Assembly: GCA_014523685.1 (NCBI GenBank)
Contig: JAATVT010000187.1
Location: forward strand, 1-6,257
Direction: 5' to 3'
DNA: 6,257 bases
Source of the DNA: Nitrososphaerales archaeon TH5893
GTDB lineage: Archaea > Thermoproteota > Nitrososphaeria > Nitrososphaerales > Nitrososphaeraceae
Within the stretch, counting starts at the first letter, position 1, and every line of letters starts with the position of its first letter. Positions 1-5,757 of this stretch are shown here, one piece after another. A model generated the notes under the pieces. The model was given only the letters and a program-made list of their open reading frames with translations, did not search any database and had not been told where the DNA came from. The translations under genes were made by a program, and so were the position numbers.

Positions 1-1063
1 CAATAGCAAATAAAAGCGTACGTGCGTGATCTGCTACGGTGTAGATCGCCTCGTATCGAGAGATTATTTTAGCAAGTTTATCCTCCGGCATCCCCATATT
101 CTTGGCAATGACCGATCTTACTGGGTTAATGCTTCTCGTTCCAGAGCTGCTATTCAACATGACATGATCCTCTCCAATCTTGCCAGACATAATTTCGAAG
201 TACTTGCCAATAACTTCTGGATGACTATTCGTCCCAGTTATGCTTGTTAGCGCTTCTATAACAGGGCCAAAAGAACAGTCATAACTAGTCGGGGTCCCCA
301 TTGTGATCCATGAGAGCCTCTCTAAACCTGCACCCATGTCGATGATCTTATTTTTCATGATATGGAAATTATTTTCATCCCCTTCGAATTCAGTGAAAAC
401 AGCGTTACCTAGTTCAAGTCCTCGGACAAAATATTCCAAAGAATTACCAAATGCCCCTGCTCCCATCCACACATCTTCCACAAAAGTAATCTCTTCCGGC
501 CTTATTCCTAGAACGGTGGTAAGCATTCCATAATCTATTTCTACACATGTGTCTTTCCAGTATCCCCCAGGTAAATCCGCATTACATGTCTGCCCGACCA
601 TACAAAAGGATGTGTAATGCCTTCCGCTCAAGCCTACATTTTCAACATCGTTAAAACGCAAACACATTTGAGGTACAACTAGTGGGTTTGCCGGAAGTTC
701 AAAAACTACTTTGCCACCCATAACCCTTTGGAAATCAACGATCGAAGCTATTGTGAAATAAAGATCGTCGCGCCATCGACAAACAACAGGATATCTAGAA
801 ATAATAGCATGATTTTTGGATCGAAAATACGCTTCAATTTCCTTCCAAGCATGTATGTAATCCAATCGCTTACCCGTAGGCGGATTATTTATGAAACCAT
901 AAGATTCGTGGTCGGGACACGATTCCCTGTTAACTATAGACCAAAAGAACTTACCGCACCTACTACATGCTTGCCGACTGAATCCGACTTTATCAAATAA
1001 TGGGACTTTGTAATATCTATCAGGATCAGACGAAAAAAGAGACGTAAGTTCTTTTTTTCCCAA
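1..1063 (-). CDS. alaS: Alanyl-tRNA synthetase, archaeal type, N-terminal part (runs off the left edge)
   Basis: Class II synthetase that activates alanine and charges tRNA-Ala in the cytoplasm. Reading the minus strand leftward from 1063 gives 354 uninterrupted codons. Seen: a zinc-type motif C33-x2-C36 with C49/H52, followed by YGFINNPPTGKR, as in the archaeal AlaRS N-terminal extension. Next come the catalytic-core blocks RYPVVCRWRDDLYFTIASI (about 90-108), GRHYTSF (147-153), FVEDVWMG (194-201), EYFVRGLELGNAVFTEFEG (210-228) and motif 3 DMGAGLERLSW (242-252). The visible part ends at ADHARTLLFAI. The editing, C-Ala and remaining domains lie outside the window; full archaeal AlaRS proteins are about 900 residues. 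The start is TTG at 1063: a TAG lies three codons upstream, and no ATG or GTG occurs before the conserved zinc region. The resulting N-terminus MGKKEL fits the family as I remember it. No strong ribosome binding site is visible, so the mRNA may be leaderless or have a short leader. Confidence 0.96.
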   Translation of the reverse strand, partial: MGKKELTSLFSSDPDRYYKVPLFDKVGFSRQACSRCGKFFWSIVNRESCPDHESYGFINNPPTGKRLDYIHAWKEIEAYFRSKNHAIISRYPVVCRWRDDLYFTIASIVDFQRVMGGKVVFELPANPLVVPQMCLRFNDVENVGLSGRHYTSFCMVGQTCNADLPGGYWKDTCVEIDYGMLTTVLGIRPEEITFVEDVWMGAGAFGNSLEYFVRGLELGNAVFTEFEGDENNFHIMKNKIIDMGAGLERLSWITMGTPTSYDCSFGPVIEALTSITGTNSHPEVIGKYFEIMSGKIGEDHVMLNSSSGTRSINPVRSVIAKNMGMPEDKLAKIISRYEAIYTVADHARTLLFAI

Positions 1064-1088
1064 TACCTGCTATCGTTTATAATGAAAC

Positions 1089-1096
1089 AATATTAA
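1089..1096 (-). promoter_or_regulatory. Candidate TATA box for alaS
   Basis: The minus strand reads TTAATATT, centred about 29 bases upstream of the TTG start. An archaeal TATA box sits about 25-27 bases before the transcription start, so the transcript would begin within a few bases of the start codon, giving a leaderless or nearly leaderless mRNA. A second AT-rich box, TTATAAAC at 1075-1082, is too close to the TTG to serve this start. Inferred from spacing alone. Confidence 0.35.
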
Positions 1097-1139
1097 TGCT
1101 TTGGGAGACGATGAACCAAGTATATTTCTATAACATAAC

Positions 1140-1144
1140 AAAAA
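1140..1144 (-). terminator. Possible oligo-T terminator after thioredoxin
   Basis: The minus strand reads TAATTTTTG about 20 bases past the thioredoxin stop codon. Archaeal transcription often ends at short T-runs without a strong hairpin. Five Ts in AT-rich DNA is weak evidence, and read-through into alaS cannot be excluded. Confidence 0.22.
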
Positions 1145-1164
1145 TTAGCTTCCTTATTTCTATC

Positions 1165-1509
1165 TCAGATAGTCGATAAAGTTTGCTCTACAAACTGCTG
1201 ATATTTCTCTTTAGGAGCAGCTCCCACTGACCTTCCAATTTCATTGCCTTCTTTGAAGAGCAACAATGAGGGAATAGATTTTATCCCATATTTCATGGCT
1301 ATATCCTGATTCTCGTCAACATTTAACTTTGCTATCTTTATCTTCCCATTCATAGACTTTGACAACTGCTCAAGGGCGGGTCCGACCATCCTACAAGGAC
1401 CACACCACTCCGCCCAAAAATCAACTAGAACCGGTTTTTCAGATTTAAGAACACTATTATCCCATGTAGCAGTTGTGATATGAATTATATTCTCAGATTC
1501 AAGTCCCAT
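1165..1509 (-). CDS. trxA: Thioredoxin
   Basis: Small cytoplasmic thiol-disulfide oxidoreductase of 114 residues that reduces disulfides in client proteins, normally recharged by a thioredoxin reductase (not in this window). Seen: the classical active site WCGPC at 35-39 within VLVDFWAEWCGPCRM, the buried Asp30 used in proton transfer, and the cis-proline P80 in GIKSIPSLLLF. A C-terminal helix (about 98-113) completes the fold. Length and spacing match ordinary thioredoxins, and no signal peptide is present. ATG at 1509 is the only Met before the active site and leaves about 15 residues before the second strand, which is normal. It is a separate unit, about 100 bases before alaS and about 295 bases after the upstream 101-residue gene. 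Nothing ties it to a specific target protein. Confidence 0.96.
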   Translation of the reverse strand: MGLESENIIHITTATWDNSVLKSEKPVLVDFWAEWCGPCRMVGPALEQLSKSMNGKIKIAKLNVDENQDIAMKYGIKSIPSLLLFKEGNEIGRSVGAAPKEKYQQFVEQTLSTI

Positions 1510-1804
1510 TAAACCATATTTATATCGATTATGCTATTTGAACCCTTTAGTAGGGAAGTATAGACACCGGCTAAGCGCATAGTTAGATTGGTTTCATGAT
1601 ATGAAAAGGAATTGGGAAAAAAGTAAGCAAATAGTAACTCCAACTTGATAGAGCTCCACTCGAGATAAGATACTTTTCATTCATTTCTAATTTCGAATAG
1701 AGATTTTTACAAGTTGGTCAGAGACTTACATACGTCTGTTTAACATGTAGTCTCCCGGTTGTAGATTATAGAATAATCCTGGCAAACTGTTTCAGTAAAT
1801 CGCG
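1510..1804. other. Intergenic gap, no gene recognised
   Basis: This 295-base stretch lies between the thioredoxin start and the stop codon of the 101-residue gene. I find no tRNA-like T-arm, no repeat array and no conserved protein on either strand. It contains a T6 run on the minus strand (1617-1622) that could end transcription from the gene at 1805-2110, and the promoter of thioredoxin near its left end. A 28-codon minus-strand frame at 1594-1680 is considered under rejected items. Confidence 0.5.
1516..1525 (-). promoter_or_regulatory. TATA-like element in front of thioredoxin
   Basis: The minus strand reads ATATAAATAT, a good archaeal TATA sequence. However, its centre is only about 11 bases before the ATG at 1509, so a standard 25-27 base spacing would place the transcription start inside the gene. 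A weaker box, CAAATAGC, around 1533-1540 has the right spacing for a leaderless start. The true promoter is therefore unsettled. Confidence 0.3.
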
Positions 1805-2110
1805 TTAGATGGCATACATTATACCCCCTGAGACAATTGGAACTGAATTCACACTTGCTAGGTCCTTTATCCTAGCAATAATTGCATTGAACCATAGGCT
1901 GTCAATTCCCTGGCTCCATATGGTGACTTTCCAGTACTGTCTTTCTACACCGCCGTGGAAATATCCCTTGCAGCCTTCTGTGGTCATATTGCTATACTTT
2001 TGACTGATCTCTTCGATTATTTCACTTGCCTCAGATGGCAAATAAAGTATCGTCAACGTAGGGTATGGAATTGCATTCGATGGGGTTGCGGATGATGTAT
2101 CTTCAGCCAT
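1805..2110 (-). CDS. Conserved-looking hypothetical protein, 101 residues
   Basis: I do not recognise the family. The first 15 residues are polar and Ser/Thr/Ala/Pro-rich. They are followed by a probable strand LTILYLP (19-25), a helix around 27-40 (EASEIIEEISQKY), a strand QYWKVTIWS (59-67), a helix around 71-87 (SLWFNAIIARIKDLASV) and a hydrophobic end VPIVSGGIMYAI. This alternating strand/helix pattern suggests a small soluble alpha/beta domain; no signal peptide or clear membrane span is present. Conserved-looking residues include Cys47, the GYFHGG segment and three Trp. ATG at 2110 is preferred over the ATG at 2191 because the extra 27 residues are unlike the rest, and the AT-rich stretch GTAAATTA lies about 20-27 bases upstream of 2110, suitable for a leaderless transcript. 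It stands alone, about 170 bases from the kinase gene. Confidence 0.65.
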   Translation of the reverse strand: MAEDTSSATPSNAIPYPTLTILYLPSEASEIIEEISQKYSNMTTEGCKGYFHGGVERQYWKVTIWSQGIDSLWFNAIIARIKDLASVNSVPIVSGGIMYAI

Positions 2111-2165
2111 CTTTTCGTCCCTAGTAGGTAATTTACCCACTAATATCTGGATTTCGAGAGCCAGC

Positions 2166-2178
2166 CACTGAATCAGTG
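2166..2178. repeat. Perfect 13-base palindrome, possible operator
   Basis: CACTGA-A-TCAGTG, two 6-base arms around one central base, lies 56-68 bases upstream of the preferred start of the 101-residue gene and upstream of its presumed TATA region. One central base is too few for an RNA hairpin loop, so a binding site for a dimeric helix-turn-helix regulator is the better reading. It occurs once in this window, so it could be chance. Confidence 0.3.
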
Positions 2179-2278
2179 ATAGGCAAATCAAATATTGACC
2201 GAAGTATGAGACTTACCATAGCTTTTTCGTTGGATCAAATCTCGATACAATTCTCTATAATGATTGATTGAACTGTTC

Positions 2279-3073
2279 TCATTCTAGAATGAGGTCTAGT
2301 ATTTTATCAAAATTTGTTCTGGTTTGACATGATTTATATAATTTTAATGCATAAATAAGTCGTTCTTTCTTGTTTTGAAGAGACAGTATGTCGTCTATTC
2401 GTTTTGAAATGAACCCGTTCAACAGTAGTGACTGTGCAGCACAAGTCACGTTGGATGTTCTTCTCTGAGTACTTGAGCTCTCAAAATCTACAATGGTAGC
2501 TTCGTACGATCCTGAAACGATTACGTGATAGTCCAAATAACTAAGTTGACCATGGTCAAGATGTGCTCTATCCAAAAGATAGCATTGTTCCAAAATTTCG
2601 AAGACAATCTTGAGGACTATTCTAGAATCAGAAACATTCTCATCTCGTTTGATCCAATCAATTACGCTCAATCCATCGATAAACTCCATTATAATGATGT
2701 TTTTGGAATTTCCAAAAATCTTCGGTCCTACTCCAGCTGAATTTGCTATCTTATGTAGTTCTGCTTCTCGTTCCATGCTACATCTATTGGCATCTAACCT
2801 TCTAATTTTGAGAGCGCATATGGATTGATCTTGAAATTTTGCTCTTAGCACCAGACTTACGCATCCTTTTCCTGCTATTGCAATTTTTCCGAGTACCGAC
2901 CTACCACCCCAAACGACATATCTAACTCCTAATGAGCGTATTTCATTTAGACGTTCAAAATACTCATTATTATCAAACTTTGGGTAGGAAATGACGTCAA
3001 CTAAATGGGGAGAGTCTGCGTTAATGCTGGTCTGTAATAAATCGTTCTGTTGCAGTGACCTCTTTGACAACAT
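2279..3073 (-). CDS. Atypical archaeal Ser/Thr protein kinase (COG2112-like)
   Basis: A 264-residue protein with a minimal eukaryotic-type kinase core. Seen: a lead-in helix YFERLNEIRSLGV (38-50), a glycine loop GKGCVSLVL (68-76), ATP-anchoring Lys89 in CALKIRR, a helix with MEREAE (100-105) supplying the salt-bridge Glu, and hinge IIIMEFIDG (126-134). Asp173 sits in DHGQLS, in place of the usual HRD loop, and the metal site is DFE (196-198) instead of DFG. The segment RRTSNVT (204-210) follows. DHG(E/Q)LS, DFES and RR.SNVT are the hallmarks I associate with COG2112 predicted kinases of archaea. The substrate is unknown. The start at 3073 lies 53 bases inside cca; the only nearby alternative is the TTG at codon 2, so the genes overlap and are probably co-translated. 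After the core, a basic helical tail (about 224-264) closes the protein. Confidence 0.88.
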   Translation of the reverse strand: MLSKRSLQQNDLLQTSINADSPHLVDVISYPKFDNNEYFERLNEIRSLGVRYVVWGGRSVLGKIAIAGKGCVSLVLRAKFQDQSICALKIRRLDANRCSMEREAELHKIANSAGVGPKIFGNSKNIIIMEFIDGLSVIDWIKRDENVSDSRIVLKIVFEILEQCYLLDRAHLDHGQLSYLDYHVIVSGSYEATIVDFESSSTQRRTSNVTCAAQSLLLNGFISKRIDDILSLQNKKERLIYALKLYKSCQTRTNFDKILDLILE

Positions 3074-4397
3074 GTCTTACTATACCGCTGATCATCCCTT
3101 TTTCGTCGCCAGTATAAATCTTCAGTGTACCGTTTCGAATATCTTCTTTCAATCCCTCGGTAATTCCAATGCTTCCTAGTCTTTCGGAAAATAAAGAATG
3201 AAGAAAATCTTTAGCATTTGTTACCTTAGTTTTGAAAAGACAGACAAGTCTCATTTCCCTGTTAGTCCAGATCAAAAGAGACTCCTTGGCATTTTTGGAA
3301 ACGAAGTTCGCGGATTCTTTTTTCCTGAAAACATCAGGTCCAATTCTTTCAGTATACGATGGCAAAGTAACTGATCGCAAGAGAAATACTAACGCAGCAA
3401 ATCCCTTTTCATCAGTTGTGCAAGTGCTTCGGATTACATCAAATTGAGATAGCTGTAGTTGCTTTGAAATAGAGTTAAGCGTTTTTTTCAGCTGGCCCCA
3501 AATTATGTCTGGGCTTCTCGGCTCATACTTGAATTCTATTATCAGAAGATTTGAATCTAGCCTTACGTTTCGAGGTTTTCTATTTTTTCCTACGCCAAAA
3601 AAATGTAAAGAAGGTCTATGAATAAACGCTCGGGAAGCAAGAATAAACTTCCCTAAGCTTTCTGGTGAAATAGCTGTTCCTAGGTTTCTCCTAGGATCAA
3701 CTGGATCGATTATGACAATATTGCTCTCGAAGGTTTTCAAAACATCGTTATCAACTTTATTGACAGATATTATTTGTCTCGCACTAGCGATATCAGCTAT
3801 GGATTGTAAAGTTGAGACGAAAGTACCATATTTTAGGATCAAAATTTCTGTCACATAACCACTTAATCCACCTTTAGCTATTTGCGCTCCATATATTCCA
3901 ACAGTTTTCAAGAACTTTTTTAGTAGCCTAACTTCCTGCTTCATATGTGAGTCAAGATGGTTATTAATGTACTCTGTGTGGAATGGTGATCGGTCAGCAG
4001 CGCTTTTCCATTTTCCCCATTCCACGTCATAGCATGGAACAATATTCACTCGAACTCCATTGATGAAAGCCTCCACATATGGGTGTTCAGAGTATCTCAA
4101 CTGTGTTTTGTATTTTCTTAAGGATTGCAATCCAATCGCCATGCCCAGCCTTTCGAATTCAACTTTGTCAACTGAAGGGTCTATTTTGACAAATACATCC
4201 AGGTCCGCTTCGCCTTTTACCCAAGTCCCCTTGGCAAAAGATCCCCCAGAGACCACGTCAGTTATTAGAAGAGAAGGGTAGTTACGAACCAGTTCCATGA
4301 CTTTGTGTGCAATTCTTGTCAGCTTCTCATTTTCTCTCGCCGACGGTTGCAAATATCTTAACGCCAGAGAAGTAACAGAGCGTATTAAAGTAGTCAT
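3021..4397 (-). CDS. cca: CCA-adding tRNA nucleotidyltransferase, archaeal class I
   Basis: Adds or repairs the 3'-terminal CCA of tRNA from CTP and ATP without a nucleic acid template. At 458 residues it has the usual archaeal length. Seen: the nucleotidyltransferase signature GGSFAKGTWVKGEADLDVF (51-69) with carboxylates D65 and D67; VRVNIVPCYDV (115-125), the strand that normally carries the third carboxylate; SPFHTEYI (137-144) and EVRLLKKFLKTVGIYG (155-170). The central domain includes GGLSGYVTEIL (176-186), and DPVDPRRNLGTAIS (about 231-244) is a strongly conserved archaeal block. The position matching Asp110 of the A. fulgidus enzyme appears to be Asn118 (codon at 4044-4046), which is odd. 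The start ATG at 4397 overlaps the thpR stop as ATGA, and a GGAAG lies just before it. The pairing with thpR suggests a joint role in RNA 3'-end handling. Confidence 0.96.
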   Translation of the reverse strand: MTTLIRSVTSLALRYLQPSARENEKLTRIAHKVMELVRNYPSLLITDVVSGGSFAKGTWVKGEADLDVFVKIDPSVDKVEFERLGMAIGLQSLRKYKTQLRYSEHPYVEAFINGVRVNIVPCYDVEWGKWKSAADRSPFHTEYINNHLDSHMKQEVRLLKKFLKTVGIYGAQIAKGGLSGYVTEILILKYGTFVSTLQSIADIASARQIISVNKVDNDVLKTFESNIVIIDPVDPRRNLGTAISPESLGKFILASRAFIHRPSLHFFGVGKNRKPRNVRLDSNLLIIEFKYEPRSPDIIWGQLKKTLNSISKQLQLSQFDVIRSTCTTDEKGFAALVFLLRSVTLPSYTERIGPDVFRKKESANFVSKNAKESLLIWTNREMRLVCLFKTKVTNAKDFLHSLFSERLGSIGITEGLKEDIRNGTLKIYTGDEKGMISGIVRHVVKEVTATERFITDQH

Positions 4398-4945
4398 CTT
4401 CCGTACACTGTAAGTATATCTGAATAGATAGACCCGTTTTGGGTAAGCTGGCTTTTCTTGAGATGGATTCTATCAATGAAATCTGAGCCAAATTTTAGGT
4501 CATTGTACTTTGCTAACATATTGGACATTCTTAACCTTCTATTCTTTATGCGAAACAATGTGACGTGAGGTATAAATGGTTTGTCGGGTACAAGGCCCGA
4601 AACTTTGATACAGGCCGCGACTTTTTGATAGAGATTTATGAGTTTTTCTCCCCCTTCAACATCTGTTCCCATCCACACAATTCTCGGATTAGCAATACTC
4701 GGAAATACACCCAGCCCTTTGTAAATTACAGTAAACGGTTGAAATACTAAACTTGACAGTTGTGATCTGAGAATATCAGTTGTCTCTGAAGATATCTCAC
4801 CTAAAAAAATGATGGTGAAATGAAGATTCTGCCCTTCAACTGGTTTGATTTGGTCAGTTTTCCAATCTTCTTCCATAAATATTCTGTTCTGCAATTCATT
4901 GATACTATCCTTGATTGATACATCGACCGAGACAAAACTACGCAT
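4394..4945 (-). CDS. thpR: RNA 2',3'-cyclic phosphodiesterase / 2'-5' RNA ligase family protein
   Basis: Member of the 2H phosphoesterase family. Known members open RNA 2',3'-cyclic phosphates to 2'-phosphates and can make or break 2'-5' linkages, chemistry linked to tRNA halves. Seen: N-terminus MRSFVSVDVS, typical of the family; the two H-x-T motifs LHFTIIFLGE (H42, T44) and FIPHVTLFRIK (H127, T129); the strand block GLGVFPSIANPRIVWMG (77-93); and a C-terminal IHLKKSQL (160-167). At 183 residues from ATG 4945 the length is normal. Other in-frame starts are ATG 4951 (two residues longer) and ATG 5071, which would add a 42-residue extension unlike the family. It is the first gene of the thpR-cca-kinase operon and overlaps cca by four bases (ATGA), implying coupled translation. 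Confidence 0.93.
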   Translation of the reverse strand: MRSFVSVDVSIKDSINELQNRIFMEEDWKTDQIKPVEGQNLHFTIIFLGEISSETTDILRSQLSSLVFQPFTVIYKGLGVFPSIANPRIVWMGTDVEGGEKLINLYQKVAACIKVSGLVPDKPFIPHVTLFRIKNRRLRMSNMLAKYNDLKFGSDFIDRIHLKKSQLTQNGSIYSDILTVYGR

Positions 4946-4961
4946 ACTCATTCTAAAGGAA

Positions 4962-4971
4962 CAATATATTG
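4962..4971 (-). promoter_or_regulatory. Candidate TATA box for the thpR-cca-kinase operon
   Basis: CAATATATTG, a perfect 10-base palindrome, is centred about 21 bases before the ATG at 4945. This is slightly short of the standard 25-27 bases; a box shifted to TTCAATAT (4967-4974) would fit a leaderless start exactly. An alternative T/A-rich box, AAAAATAAA on the minus strand near 5101-5109, would start a longer transcript. Confidence 0.4.
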
Positions 4972-5147
4972 AACCGACCGGAATAAAAATTTGAAGCCAC
5001 AGTATGTCTGTTTGGCGGGTCGATATTCCAACTGGTACCCAGTTAGTGACAGGGCATACCACTGATATCAAACTAAGAATTGTTTGGTGATTTCTAAAGC
5101 TTTATTTTTGTTGTAAGCTAGAATTATCGAAAAGATGAAGGAATTGC

Positions 5148-5155
5148 ATTATATG
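5148..5155 (+). promoter_or_regulatory. Candidate TATA box for trm56
   Basis: The plus strand reads ATTATATG, about 60 bases before the trm56 start. A transcription start 25-27 bases downstream (near 5178) would give a leader of about 35 bases that contains the Shine-Dalgarno sequence, a consistent arrangement. Inferred from motif and spacing. Confidence 0.45.
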
Positions 5156-5199
5156 CCCCATCAATGGTAAAGAGTTTGCGGAGATGCAACTAACAAGTC

Positions 5200-5205
5200 G
5201 AGGAG
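5200..5205 (+). promoter_or_regulatory. Ribosome binding site of trm56
   Basis: GAGGAG ends six bases before ATG 5212, a strong Shine-Dalgarno match at good spacing. It is the clearest such site in the window; most other genes here lack one. It supports ATG 5212 as the start. Confidence 0.7.
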
Positions 5206-5211
5206 CTGATT

Positions 5212-5757
5212 ATGGAAGTATCAGTTCTTAGGATAGGACACAGGTTTGTTCGTGATGATCGTATAACTACCCATGTAGCATTGGTATCGAGGGCGTTTGG
5301 AGCAAGCACAGTCTATATGACAGAAGTTGACAAGTCGATAAAGGAATCTATTGCAAAAGTTGGGAATATTTGGGGAGGCGAATCAGACTTCAATATTGAA
5401 ATTGTTCAAGATTGGAAGAATGTAATTTACAGTTGGAAAAAAAATTCCGGCAAGGTAATTCATCTGACAATGTATGGTATTAACGTTGACGATGCTATTA
5501 GTGAGATTTGGAAATTAACGAAAGCTTTAGTGATTATCGGGGCGCAGAAAGTCCCTAGAGAGGTATACACCCTTGCGGACTACAACGTAGCAATAGGAAA
5601 CCAGCCACATTCGGAAATTGGAGCTCTGTCCATATTTTTAGATAGAGTCTTTAAAGGTGAAGAATTAAAGAAAAATTTTCGAGGCGCAAAACTGAGAATC
5701 ATACCAAACGGTAAGGGTAAACGTGTGAGGGAAGCAAGTGATGGGGACATTTCTTAA
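5212..5757 (+). CDS. trm56: tRNA (cytidine(56)-2'-O)-methyltransferase aTrm56
   Basis: Transfers a methyl group from S-adenosylmethionine to the ribose 2'-O of C56 in the tRNA T-loop, stabilising the D-loop/T-loop elbow in archaea. The 181-residue length matches the family. Seen: LRIGHR..RDDRITTHVALVSRAFGA (6-31), the conserved N-terminal block with Arg18; IWGG (53-56); VIHLTMYG (82-89); and the trefoil-knot cofactor region VIIGAQKVPREVY (107-119) and YNVAIGNQPHSEIGALSIFLDR (124-145). These motifs identify aTrm56 and set it apart from other SPOUT methyltransferases. ATG 5212 is supported by GAGGAG at 5200-5205. The gene is divergent from thpR, with about 266 bases between the two starts, so the two transcription units may share control. 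The last 17 bases overlap the small interrupted frame that follows. Confidence 0.96.
   Translation: MEVSVLRIGHRFVRDDRITTHVALVSRAFGASTVYMTEVDKSIKESIAKVGNIWGGESDFNIEIVQDWKNVIYSWKKNSGKVIHLTMYGINVDDAISEIWKLTKALVIIGAQKVPREVYTLADYNVAIGNQPHSEIGALSIFLDRVFKGEELKKNFRGAKLRIIPNGKGKRVREASDGDIS

Noticed and set aside
26..1000. Plus-strand open frames of about 75-90 codons (26-250, 303-533, 728-1000)
   Set aside because: They lie opposite alaS, whose minus-strand protein is unmistakable across the same bases; their translations resemble no family.
1100..1172. GATGA and CTGA motifs suggesting a C/D box guide RNA
   Set aside because: The C-box match is imperfect, the CTGA is on the opposite strand, and no C'/D' pair is present.
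1594..1680. 28-codon minus-strand frame with a hydrophobic second half, resembling a tiny membrane protein
   Set aside because: It has no ribosome binding site or clear promoter, and the length is expected by chance in AT-rich DNA.
2525..4281. Plus-strand frames of about 60-75 codons opposite the kinase and cca
   Set aside because: They are antisense shadows of well-supported genes and have no family features.
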